DNA of 14,205 nt from Caldimonas sp. (GTDB lineage: Bacteria; Pseudomonadota; Gammaproteobacteria; Burkholderiales; Burkholderiaceae_C): positions 1 through 14,205 of the forward strand of contig JASLGD010000454.1 in the NCBI GenBank assembly GCA_030150305.1, in the 5' to 3' direction. Positions 1 to 5,431 of the stretch are shown here, one piece after another. Made by a program: the position numbers and the translations under genes. Each line of letters opens with the position of its first letter. The first letter of the stretch is position 1. Below the pieces are notes generated by a model that worked only from the letters and a program-made list of their open reading frames with translations, was not told the DNA's origin and did not search any database.

Positions 1-179
1 GGCGCGACCGCCTGCTCCTGCGTTGCTTCTGCAGCGGCGGCCTGCTCGGACGCGGGCTGCCGACCCTTGAGGCCGGCGGGCACGAATCCTGCAATGGCGA
101 TCACGATCAGGACGACGACGGCGACCTTGGCCGCAGTGCGAGAAGAATTGCTCGTGGACGAGGACTTGCGATCGGGCAT
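1..179 (-). CDS. N-terminal part of a membrane-anchored protein, leaves the window
   Basis: An open frame starts at an ATG (complement of 177-179) and runs off the left edge, so only 59 residues are visible. It opens with a short Ser-rich basic stretch (MPDRKSSSTSN) followed by a hydrophobic helix at about residues 19-33 (VAVVVLIVIAIAGFV), then LKGRQP and an Ala/Glu/Gln-rich linker. This is the layout of a single-pass inner-membrane anchor or uncleaved signal with an exported or cytoplasmic domain beyond the edge. No clear Shine-Dalgarno sequence precedes the start. The gene is divergent from the chaC-like gene, with 40 bases between the two starts. I do not recognise the family; the domain that would identify it lies outside the window. 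Confidence 0.6.
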   Translation of the reverse strand, partial: MPDRKSSSTSNSSRTAAKVAVVVLIVIAIAGFVPAGLKGRQPASEQAAAAEATQEQAVA

Positions 180-219
180 GGCTCGGGCGGCTGCGCTCTG
201 CGACCGATTCTAGGCGGCG

Positions 220-831
220 ATGACGACACCCTTCGTTCCCCACGCCGCCGTGCGCGACCCCGGACGGCTACTCGATCACACCCTCTCCGAGTGGGGCGGC
301 CAAGGCGACGTCTGGGTGTTCGGCTACGCATCGCTGATCTGGCGCCCCGAGTTCGAAGCGGCCGAAGAGCGACCGGCGACGGTCCATGGCTGGCATCGCG
401 CGCTCGCGATGCGCTCGCGCATCAACCGCGGCACGCCCGAATGCCCCGGGCTGGTCTTCGCGCTCGTCCCCGGCGGCTCGTGCCGCGGCCGCGCGTACCG
501 CATCGAGCAGGGGCGCGTCGCGGCCGAGCTCGAGCGGCTGTGGGCGCGCGAAATGCCGTCGGGCGTCTACGACCCGAGATGGCTGGCGTGCCGCACGCCG
601 CAAGGCATCGTTCGCGGCCTGGCGTTCACGCTCAGCCGGCGCAGCCCGAGCCACACCGGCCGGCTCGGCGAAGGCGAGCTCGTCGAGATCTTCCGCACCG
701 CCAACGGACGCTACGGCAGCACGCTCGCGTATCTGCTCGAGACCGCGCACTCGCTGCGCACGTGCGGCATCCGCGATCGCGACGTCGAGCGGCTGGTCGC
801 GCTCGCCCGGCGGCACGCGCTCACCGCGTGA
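220..831 (+). CDS. chaC: ChaC-type gamma-glutamylcyclotransferase
   Basis: The 203-residue protein resembles ChaC, the cytosolic enzyme that cleaves glutathione to 5-oxoproline and Cys-Gly. Family landmarks are in order: the substrate-binding loop VFGYASLIW (33-41), GWHRAL (57-62), the RGTPECPG region (70-77), and WAREMPSGVY (108-117), whose Glu111 aligns with the expected catalytic acid. An in-frame TAG at 211-213 sits just before the ATG, so no longer start is possible. The usual YGSL motif reads YASL here. The C-terminal part contains GRYGSTLAYLLETA (163-176), as in proteobacterial ChaC proteins. The gene converges on the nucleotidyltransferase gene with 34 bases between stops. Family assignment is firm; specificity for glutathione is inferred from the family. 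Confidence 0.85.
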   Translation: MTTPFVPHAAVRDPGRLLDHTLSEWGGQGDVWVFGYASLIWRPEFEAAEERPATVHGWHRALAMRSRINRGTPECPGLVFALVPGGSCRGRAYRIEQGRVAAELERLWAREMPSGVYDPRWLACRTPQGIVRGLAFTLSRRSPSHTGRLGEGELVEIFRTANGRYGSTLAYLLETAHSLRTCGIRDRDVERLVALARRHALTA

Positions 832-865
832 GCCGAAGCCGCCGCAGCGGCGCGCGGGGTGAAGC

Positions 866-1519
866 CTAGTACGACGAAGCCGCGAACGGCGGCACCGCCC
901 CCGCGGCTCCGGCGCGCATCGCGGCGACGCTCTTGCGCAGCGCCTCGAGGTCGCCCTCGGTGTCGATGTCAATGAGGATGCCGGGGTCGTCGAGCTCGAC
1001 CGGCGACGCCGGATAGCGCGCGATGATGCGCCGCGCGCCCTCGTCGCCGCTGAGCGCGGTGAGCTCGGGATAGAGCTCGGCGGCGAAGCCGACCGGATGA
1101 CCGCGGCGGCCGCGGTACTGCGCGAACGCGACCGCGTGGTCATCGAGCGCGTTCGCGACGGCGAGCACCGTCGAGGGCTGGATCAGCGGCATGTCGCCCG
1201 GCAGCACGAGCCAGCCGCTCGAATCGGGGCTCGCGGCGACGCCGGCGGCGATCGAGGTGCCCATGCCGAGCTGGCCGCCGCCGTCGCTGCCGGCGTCGGG
1301 CAGGACGACGACGTCGCGCGCGGCGACGCTGCTGCGCGCGACGTCGACGAACGCCGCGGTCGTCACGACGACCGTGCGCCGCTGCGTCGCGATCGCGGTC
1401 GCGATCGTCTGTGCGAGTACGGTCGTCTCGCCGAGCGCTTGCGCGAGCTTGTGGTGGCCGACGCCGAAGCGCGAGCTCCGGCCGGCGGCGAGCACCACGA
1501 CGGTGGGACGGGCGGCCAT
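866..1519 (-). CDS. MobA/MocA-like NTP transferase (probable molybdenum cofactor cytidylyltransferase)
   Basis: A 217-residue protein with the GT-A fold signature of the MobA-like NTP transferases. The nucleotide-binding motif LAAGRSSRFG (10-19) with Lys24 is followed by LPGDMP (106-111), whose Asp is expected to bind the metal, then GHPVGF (140-145) and the C-terminal DIDTEGDLEAL (184-194). GDMP, GHP and DIDT in this spacing fit MocA/CoxI-type enzymes, which add CMP to molybdopterin for xanthine-dehydrogenase-type hydroxylases, better than MobA (GMP). No molybdoenzyme gene is in the window, so the substrate is an inference. An alternative start 8 codons upstream (ATG, complement of 1541-1543) adds only MLLSHPRR and no better ribosome site; the start at 1519 matches the family N-terminus. 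It is divergent from pdxH. Confidence 0.8.
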   Translation of the reverse strand: MAARPTVVVLAAGRSSRFGVGHHKLAQALGETTVLAQTIATAIATQRRTVVVTTAAFVDVARSSVAARDVVVLPDAGSDGGGQLGMGTSIAAGVAASPDSSGWLVLPGDMPLIQPSTVLAVANALDDHAVAFAQYRGRRGHPVGFAAELYPELTALSGDEGARRIIARYPASPVELDDPGILIDIDTEGDLEALRKSVAAMRAGAAGAVPPFAASSY

Positions 1520-1624
1520 GCGGCGAGGATGGGAGAGCAGCATCGATCGAGGTAGTGGGAGGTCTACGTAAGGCCTTCCCCCAACGCGCGGTGGCAAGGC
1601 GTGCGCCGGTGCCCGCCGCGTTCC

Positions 1625-1630
1625 TATACT
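1625..1630 (+). promoter_or_regulatory. Candidate -10 element for a leaderless pdxH mRNA
   Basis: TATACT matches the sigma-70 -10 consensus at five of six positions. It ends 6 bases before the pdxH ATG, which would put the transcript start at or next to the A of the start codon. No Shine-Dalgarno sequence is visible there. No good -35 hexamer is seen about 17 bases upstream, so this is a candidate only. Confidence 0.35.
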
Positions 1631-1636
1631 CGGCCG

Positions 1637-2272
1637 ATGACCGATCTGGCCGCGCTGCGCAAGAGCTACGAGCTCGCCGAGCTCGACGAGCAGGCGTCGG
1701 CCGCCGATCCGATGCAGCAGTTCGAGCGCTGGCTCGCCGAGGCGATCGCCGGCCGGGTGCCGGAGCCGAACGCGATGACGCTCGCGACCGTCGGCGGCGA
1801 CGGCCGTCCTTCGACGCGGATCGTCCTCATCAAGGGGTTCGATGCGCGCGGGATCGTCTGGTACACCAACTACCAGAGCAGGAAGGGCCGCGAGCTCGCG
1901 GTCCATCCGTTCGCCGCGCTGCAGTTCCACTGGGTCGAGCTCGAGCGCGTCGTGCGCATCGAGGGTGCGGTCGAGAAGGTCTCCGACGCCGAGTCGGACG
2001 CGTACTTCGCGTCGCGGCCGCTCGATTCGCGGATCGGCGCGTGGGCGTCGCCGCAGAGCGAGGTCATCGCGTCGCGGGCGACGTTGCTCGCCAACGCGGC
2101 GCGCTACGGCGCGCAGTTCATGCTGAAGCCGCCGCGGCCGCCGCACTGGGGCGGCTACCGCCTGCTGCCCGAGACGTGGGAGTTCTGGCAGGGACGCAAG
2201 TCCCGCCTGCACGACCGGCTGCGCTACCGCCGCGACGGCGCGGCGTGGCTGCGCGAGCGGCTCGCGCCCTAG
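1637..2272 (+). CDS. pdxH: Pyridoxamine/pyridoxine 5'-phosphate oxidase
   Basis: PdxH is the FMN-dependent cytosolic oxidase that makes pyridoxal 5'-phosphate (vitamin B6 cofactor) from its PNP and PMP precursors. The 211-residue length is normal. Characteristic segments are present: RIVLIKG (61-67) and YTNYQSRKG (76-84) for FMN phosphate binding, SRIGAWASPQSE (131-142), HWGGYR (170-175), WEFWQG (181-186) and RLHDR (190-194), which carries the substrate-contacting Arg and His. A GTG at 1601 would add 12 residues, but the ATG at 1637 gives the family-like N-terminus MTDLAALRKSYE and fits a -10 element directly before it. It is divergent from the nucleotidyltransferase gene and converges on the cupin gene with 7 bases between stops. 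It appears monocistronic. Confidence 0.95.
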   Translation: MTDLAALRKSYELAELDEQASAADPMQQFERWLAEAIAGRVPEPNAMTLATVGGDGRPSTRIVLIKGFDARGIVWYTNYQSRKGRELAVHPFAALQFHWVELERVVRIEGAVEKVSDAESDAYFASRPLDSRIGAWASPQSEVIASRATLLANAARYGAQFMLKPPRPPHWGGYRLLPETWEFWQGRKSRLHDRLRYRRDGAAWLRERLAP

Positions 2273-2279
2273 CGCGCGG

Positions 2280-2783
2280 TCACGGCTCGCCGAGCCAGTA
2301 GTCGAGGTCCTCGTCGCGGCGCGACATCCGCGCGAAGTCGGGCTTGCCGCGCGGCCCCGTCATCGCGAGGTACTTTCCCGAATCGGGGTACTCGACGATC
2401 TCGGGGCGCTCCTGCGTGCTGATCGACAGGTACTTGAGCGGCGCATCGGAGGTGTTGACGATCTGGTGCGGATAGTCGGGCCCGGGCGGCAAGAACGCGA
2501 CGTCGCCGGCCTTCAGCTCGAGCATCTCGCCGGCGACGCGCAGCGCGCCGCGCCCTTCGAGGACGACGAACGCCTCCTCCTGCGCATGGTGCAGGTGGTA
2601 CGGGCACGAGCGCATTCCCGGCGCGACGATGTCGACGCTGATGCCGAGCCCGCGCGCCGCCGTGCCGGCGCCGAGGCGGCCGCACAGCGTGTCGTAGAGC
2701 GGCGGCCGCGACTCGCGCTCCTTCGGCAGCTCGTCGATGTTCCTGATCAGCTGCTCGCGCAGCGCTCGTCCCCGTTCGCTCAT
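2280..2783 (-). CDS. Single-domain cupin protein
   Basis: A 167-residue protein with one cupin beta-barrel at about residues 45-125. Motif 1 is PYHLHHAQEEAFVVLEG (61-77), supplying His63, His65 and a Glu at 69 or 70 as likely metal ligands. Motif 2 is GDVAFLPPGPDYPHQIVN (93-110), with His106 as the third His. The C-terminal tail (KYLAMTGPRG, then DYWLGEP) is typical of small proteobacterial cupins of unknown substrate. Longer starts exist at 2807 and 2888, but only the ATG at 2781-2783 has a good ribosome site (GAGGA, complement of 2788-2792), so I chose it. It is divergent from the YdcF-like gene. Metal binding is inferred; the reaction, if any, is unknown. Confidence 0.8.
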   Translation of the reverse strand: MSERGRALREQLIRNIDELPKERESRPPLYDTLCGRLGAGTAARGLGISVDIVAPGMRSCPYHLHHAQEEAFVVLEGRGALRVAGEMLELKAGDVAFLPPGPDYPHQIVNTSDAPLKYLSISTQERPEIVEYPDSGKYLAMTGPRGKPDFARMSRRDEDLDYWLGEP

Positions 2784-2855
2784 GGTGTCCTCGCTTGCGA
2801 TCGACATCGCGATGATGCGCTTGCCAACGGTCACAAGATGCGAAGACGGGTCCGG

Positions 2856-2861
2856 CACAAT
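2856..2861 (+). promoter_or_regulatory. Candidate -10 element for the YdcF-like gene
   Basis: CACAAT matches the -10 consensus at four of six positions. It lies in the divergent gap between the cupin and YdcF-like genes and would give a leader of about 29 bases before the GTG at 2897. No convincing -35 element is visible at normal spacing. Confidence 0.25.
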
Positions 2862-2896
2862 CGCGCCGCTCTCGCCTCGCCGCCGCACGCACGCAC

Positions 2897-3706
2897 GTGA
2901 ACAGTCTCTTCGCTTCGCTCGGCATCGAGTCGTGGAAGCCCGTCGTCGCCGCGCTGCTGCTGCCGCCGGTGCCGCTGCTGCTGCTCGTGCTGATCGGCGC
3001 GCGCTTGCTGCTGCCGCGGCGCGGCCTCGGCTGGCTCGTGATCCTCGCGAGCGTCGCGCTGCTCTGGCTGTCGGCGTGCACCGGTGCCGCTCAGCTGATC
3101 GCTCACGCGCTGCTGCAGGCGCCGCCGGCGCTCAGCTTCGACCGCATCCGCGAGCTGCGCGCCGAGGTCGCTGCGAAGAAGCCGCTCGCGATCGTCGTGC
3201 TCGGCGGCGGCAGCGAGCCGTTCGCTCCCGAGTACGGCGTCGGCAGCCTGCAGGCGGCCTCGCTCGAGCGGCTGCGCTACGGCATCTGGCTCGCGGGCCA
3301 GACGGGCGCACCGCTCGCGTTCAGCGGCGGCGTCGGCCGCGCCCAGCAAGGCTCGACGTCGGAGGCGCGCGTCGCTGCGAAGATCGCCGCCGACGAGTTC
3401 GGGCGGCCGATCCGCTGGGTCGAGGACGAGTCGCGCGACACGCGCGAGAACGCGGCGAAGACGATGGCGCTGCTCAAGCCCGCCGGCATCCAGCACATCG
3501 TCCTCGTCACCCACGGCTACCACATGCCGCGCGCGCTGCGTGCGTTCGCCGACGCGGCCGGTCCGGGCGTGCAGATCGACGCCGCGCCGATGGGATTGGC
3601 GCGCGGCTTGCAGACGTCCGCGCTCGAATGGCTGCCGAGCACGGAGGGCTTTCGCGACGTTCGCCAGATCGTGCGCGAGCTCGGCGGCCTCTGGGCCGGC
3701 GCCTGA
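2897..3706 (+). CDS. YdcF/ElyC/SanA-family (DUF218) membrane protein
   Basis: A 269-residue protein with two N-terminal hydrophobic segments (about 16-39 and 44-65) followed by a DUF218 Rossmann-like domain. Domain signatures are AIVVLGGG (98-105), the SGG loop (143-145), ESRDTRENA (178-186) and VTHGYHMPRA (204-213). Family members such as ElyC and SanA affect envelope integrity and peptidoglycan or lipid-carrier metabolism, but the biochemical role is not settled. The start is GTG at 2897; no earlier start gives a better N-terminus. The predicted topology is two membrane helices with the DUF218 domain after them. The stop lies 20 bases before ureD, so readthrough from this gene into ureD is plausible even though the functions are unrelated. 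Confidence 0.85.
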   Translation: MNSLFASLGIESWKPVVAALLLPPVPLLLLVLIGARLLLPRRGLGWLVILASVALLWLSACTGAAQLIAHALLQAPPALSFDRIRELRAEVAAKKPLAIVVLGGGSEPFAPEYGVGSLQAASLERLRYGIWLAGQTGAPLAFSGGVGRAQQGSTSEARVAAKIAADEFGRPIRWVEDESRDTRENAAKTMALLKPAGIQHIVLVTHGYHMPRALRAFADAAGPGVQIDAAPMGLARGLQTSALEWLPSTEGFRDVRQIVRELGGLWAGA

Positions 3707-3726
3707 CCGCGGCCGCGGCGACCGCG

Positions 3727-4554
3727 ATGGCGTGGCACGGCGAGCTCGCGCTCGACTATCGCTCAGCTTCCGGCCGCACCGTCGTGCGCGACCGCCACGA
3801 CGGACCGCTGCGCGTGCTGCGGGCGCTCCACCCCGAGGGCGGCATCTGCCACAGCGTGCTCGTCCATCCGCCGGGCGGGATCGTCGGCGGCGACGTCCTC
3901 GCGATCACGGCGACGCTCGGCGAAGGCGCGCACGCGCTCGTCACGACGCCGGGCGCGACGCGCTTTTATCGCAGCGTCGGCGCGGCGGCGTCGCAGTCGC
4001 TCGACGTCGTCGCCGCAGCGGGCAGCCGGCTCGAGTGGCTGCCGCTCGAGACGATCGCGTACAGCGGCTGCGAAGCGACGAACCGGATGCGCTTCGCCCT
4101 CGCTGGCGGCGCCGAGACGATCGGCTGGGACGTCACCGCGCTCGGCTTGCCGGCATCGTCGCGGCCGTTCGCCGCGGGCCGCTTCGCGCAGTCGATCGAG
4201 GTCCCGGGACGCTGGCTCGAGCGCGCGACCATCGCTGCCGACGATCTGCAGCTGCTCGACTCGCCGCTCGGCTGGGCCGGACATCGGGTGCTCGCGACGA
4301 TGTGGTTCGCGACCGGCAGCGCGCTCGCGACGGCGCGCCGCGAAGCGCTGCTCGGCGCGGCGCGCGACGTCGCGCGTGCGCAGCCGCTGCACGCGACGAG
4401 CGGCGCGACCGCGGCGCACGACGATGTCGTCGTCGTGCGCGCGCTCGCCGACCGCGTCGAGCCGGCGATGGGACTGCTGCGCGCGGTCTGGCGCGCCTGG
4501 CGGCAGGTCGCGTGGCAACTCGACGCGCCGTTGCCGCGCGTGTGGGCGACCTGA
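3727..4554 (+). CDS. ureD: Urease accessory protein UreD
   Basis: UreD (UreH) is the scaffold that binds apo-urease and recruits UreF and UreG for insertion of nickel into the active site. The 275-residue length is typical. Recognisable segments are HDGPLRVLRALHPEG (24-38), HPPGGIVGGD (47-56), LVTTPGATRFYR (71-82) and LEWLPLETIAYSG (102-114). The frame is open far upstream inside the preceding gene, so the start must be chosen. The ATG at 3727 gives the family-like MAWHGELALDYR and follows the stop of the YdcF-like gene by 20 bases. No Shine-Dalgarno sequence is visible. It is the first gene of the urease locus but lies upstream of the sigma-54-like site, so its transcription may differ from that of ureA onward. 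Confidence 0.93.
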   Translation: MAWHGELALDYRSASGRTVVRDRHDGPLRVLRALHPEGGICHSVLVHPPGGIVGGDVLAITATLGEGAHALVTTPGATRFYRSVGAAASQSLDVVAAAGSRLEWLPLETIAYSGCEATNRMRFALAGGAETIGWDVTALGLPASSRPFAAGRFAQSIEVPGRWLERATIAADDLQLLDSPLGWAGHRVLATMWFATGSALATARREALLGAARDVARAQPLHATSGATAAHDDVVVVRALADRVEPAMGLLRAVWRAWRQVAWQLDAPLPRVWAT

Positions 4555-4571
4555 GCGCACGCACGCGCCCG

Positions 4572-4577
4572 TATCAT
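4572..4577 (+). promoter_or_regulatory. Candidate sigma-70 -10 element upstream of ureA
   Basis: TATCAT matches five of six positions of the -10 consensus and would start a transcript near 4584, inside the sigma-54-like site. It could give a constitutive or competing second promoter for ureA. No clear -35 element is seen, so support is weak. Confidence 0.25.
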
Positions 4578-4587
4578 CGGGCGCAGC

Positions 4588-4602
4588 TGGCACCGCTCTT
4601 GC
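4588..4602 (+). promoter_or_regulatory. Sigma-54 (RpoN) -24/-12 promoter before ureA
   Basis: The sequence TGGCAC, five bases (cgctc), then TTGC agrees with the core RpoN consensus TGGCAC-N5-TTGC at all ten fixed positions. The invariant GG (4589-4590) and GC (4601-4602) are 12 bases apart, as required. A preceding C (4587) also fits. The predicted transcript start is near 4614, about 17 bases before the ureA ATG. RpoN promoters need an enhancer-binding activator; NtrC is the usual one for nitrogen scavenging, but I could not find a clear NtrC site upstream. I found no other match of this quality by eye in the window. Confidence 0.65.
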
Positions 4603-4630
4603 GGTCGCCGGCAGCAACGTCTGCACACCG

Positions 4631-4933
4631 ATGGACCTCACTCCGCGCGAGAAGGACAAGCTCCTCGTCTTCACCGCAGCCCTCCTCGCCGAGCGGCGGC
4701 GCGCGCGCGGGCTGAAGCTCAACCATCCCGAGGCGGTCGCGCTGATCAGCGCCGCGATCCTCGAAGGCGCGCGCGAAGGCAAGAGCGTCGCGACGCTGAT
4801 GAGCGAAGGCAAGTCGATCCTGACGCGCGACGACGTCATGGACGGCATCGCCGAGATGATTCCGGACATCCAGGTCGAGGCGACGTTCCCCGACGGCACC
4901 AAGCTGGTGACCGTGCACCAACCGATCGCCTGA
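4631..4933 (+). CDS. ureA: Urease gamma subunit
   Basis: UreA is the smallest structural subunit of the (UreABC)3 urease, which hydrolyses urea to ammonia and carbamate in the cytoplasm. The 100-residue protein is full length and highly typical: MDLTPREKDKLLVFTAALLAE at the start, LKLNHPEAVALIS (28-40), EGAREGKSVATLM (45-57), then DVMDGIAEMIPDIQVEATFPDG (68-89) and the C-terminal KLVTVHQPI. It is a separate subunit, unlike the UreA-UreB fusions of Helicobacter. The sigma-54-like site lies directly upstream and no Shine-Dalgarno sequence is evident. The stop is followed at once by the ribosome site of a small ORF that separates ureA from ureB. Confidence 0.97.
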   Translation: MDLTPREKDKLLVFTAALLAERRRARGLKLNHPEAVALISAAILEGAREGKSVATLMSEGKSILTRDDVMDGIAEMIPDIQVEATFPDGTKLVTVHQPIA

Positions 4934-4940
4934 AGGAGGA
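4933..4940 (+). promoter_or_regulatory. Strong Shine-Dalgarno site of the ureA-ureB microprotein
   Basis: AAGGAGGA overlaps the last base of the ureA stop codon and ends 6 bases before the ATG at 4947. It is close to a perfect anti-16S match and much stronger than anything before ureD, ureA, ureE or ureG. It supports real translation of the 60-codon ORF. Confidence 0.75.
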
Positions 4941-4946
4941 GCACGC

Positions 4947-5129
4947 ATGCACCGTCCACCCGCGCCGCGCATCGTCGCTGCGCTCGTCGTCGTCGCGGCG
5001 TCGTTGCCCGCGTCCGCGCACATCGTCGCCGGCTCGACGCCGCACTGGCACGCGGGCGACGGCTGGGGCGTCCTCGCCGTCGTCGCGTTGACCGCGATCG
5101 CGGCGTGGCTCGATCGCCGTCGGCGATGA
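4947..5129 (+). CDS. 60-residue exported or membrane microprotein inside the urease operon
   Basis: The protein has a basic N-terminus (Arg3, Arg8), a hydrophobic core (9-20) and a likely signal-peptidase site after PASA (21-24). The mature product would start with His25, contain the short segment STPHWHAGD (30-38; His33, His35), and end in one hydrophobic helix (about 40-55) capped by DRRRR. The predicted product is therefore a 36-residue peptide anchored with its His-containing end outside the cytoplasm. Alternatively the signal is uncleaved, giving two helices. A strong Shine-Dalgarno site and a 4-base ATGA overlap with ureB show it belongs to the operon. Some relatives such as Bordetella carry ureJ (HupE/UreJ) at this position; this ORF is far shorter and I see only vague resemblance. 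A nickel- or urea-related role is a guess from context. Confidence 0.75.
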   Translation: MHRPPAPRIVAALVVVAASLPASAHIVAGSTPHWHAGDGWGVLAVVALTAIAAWLDRRRR

Positions 5130-5431
5130 TCCCGGGCGAGCTGCTCGTCGCCGCCGGCGACCACACGCTGCATCGCGGCCGGCCGACGAAGACGCTGACC
5201 GTGCACAACACCGGCGACCGGCCGATCCAGGTCGGCTCGCACTACCACTTCGCGGAGACGAACGCGGCGCTCGCCTTCGACCGCGACGCCGCGCGCGGCA
5301 TGCGCCTCGCGATCGCATCCGGAACCGCGGTGCGTTTCGAGCCCGGACAGCAGCGCACCGTCGAGCTCGTCGAGCTCGCGGGCGCTCGGCGCGTGTTCGG
5401 CTTTCGCGGCCTCGTCCAGGGAGCGCTCTGA
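5126..5431 (+). CDS. ureB: Urease beta subunit
   Basis: UreB is the second structural subunit of the cytoplasmic urease trimer of trimers. The 101-residue protein starts with the family-typical MIPGELLVAAGDHTLHRG and contains TLTVHNTGDRPIQVGSHYHF (23-42) followed by ETN (44-46), then GMRLAIASGTAVRFEPG (65-81) and a C-terminal GFRGLVQG. A start 7 codons earlier (5105) is open, but the ATG at 5126 overlaps the stop of the microprotein (ATGA) and matches other UreB N-termini, so translational coupling is likely. Its own stop overlaps the ureC ATG by one base. No unusual residues are seen. Confidence 0.96.
   Translation: MIPGELLVAAGDHTLHRGRPTKTLTVHNTGDRPIQVGSHYHFAETNAALAFDRDAARGMRLAIASGTAVRFEPGQQRTVELVELAGARRVFGFRGLVQGAL

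Noticed and set aside
840..852. Palindrome CGCCGC-A-GCGGCG between the convergent chaC-like and nucleotidyltransferase genes
   Set aside because: It has the same weakness: a 4-bp stem after allowing a real loop and no T-run, in sequence where GCC/GGC runs are common.
2737..3726. Long in-frame extension upstream of ureD
   Set aside because: The frame is open but overlaps the well-supported YdcF-like gene, and its translation is low-complexity Arg/Ala. UreD homology begins at the ATG at 3727.
3735..3749. Second TGGCAC (near the ureD start) as a sigma-54 site
   Set aside because: The -24 half is present but the sequence five bases on is GCTC rather than TTGC, so the essential -12 GC element is missing at the right spacing.
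4947..5129. Annotating the small ORF as ureJ
   Set aside because: HupE/UreJ proteins are about 190 residues with several membrane helices and a conserved HPxxGxDH motif. This ORF has 60 codons and lacks the motif, so only the genomic position is shared.
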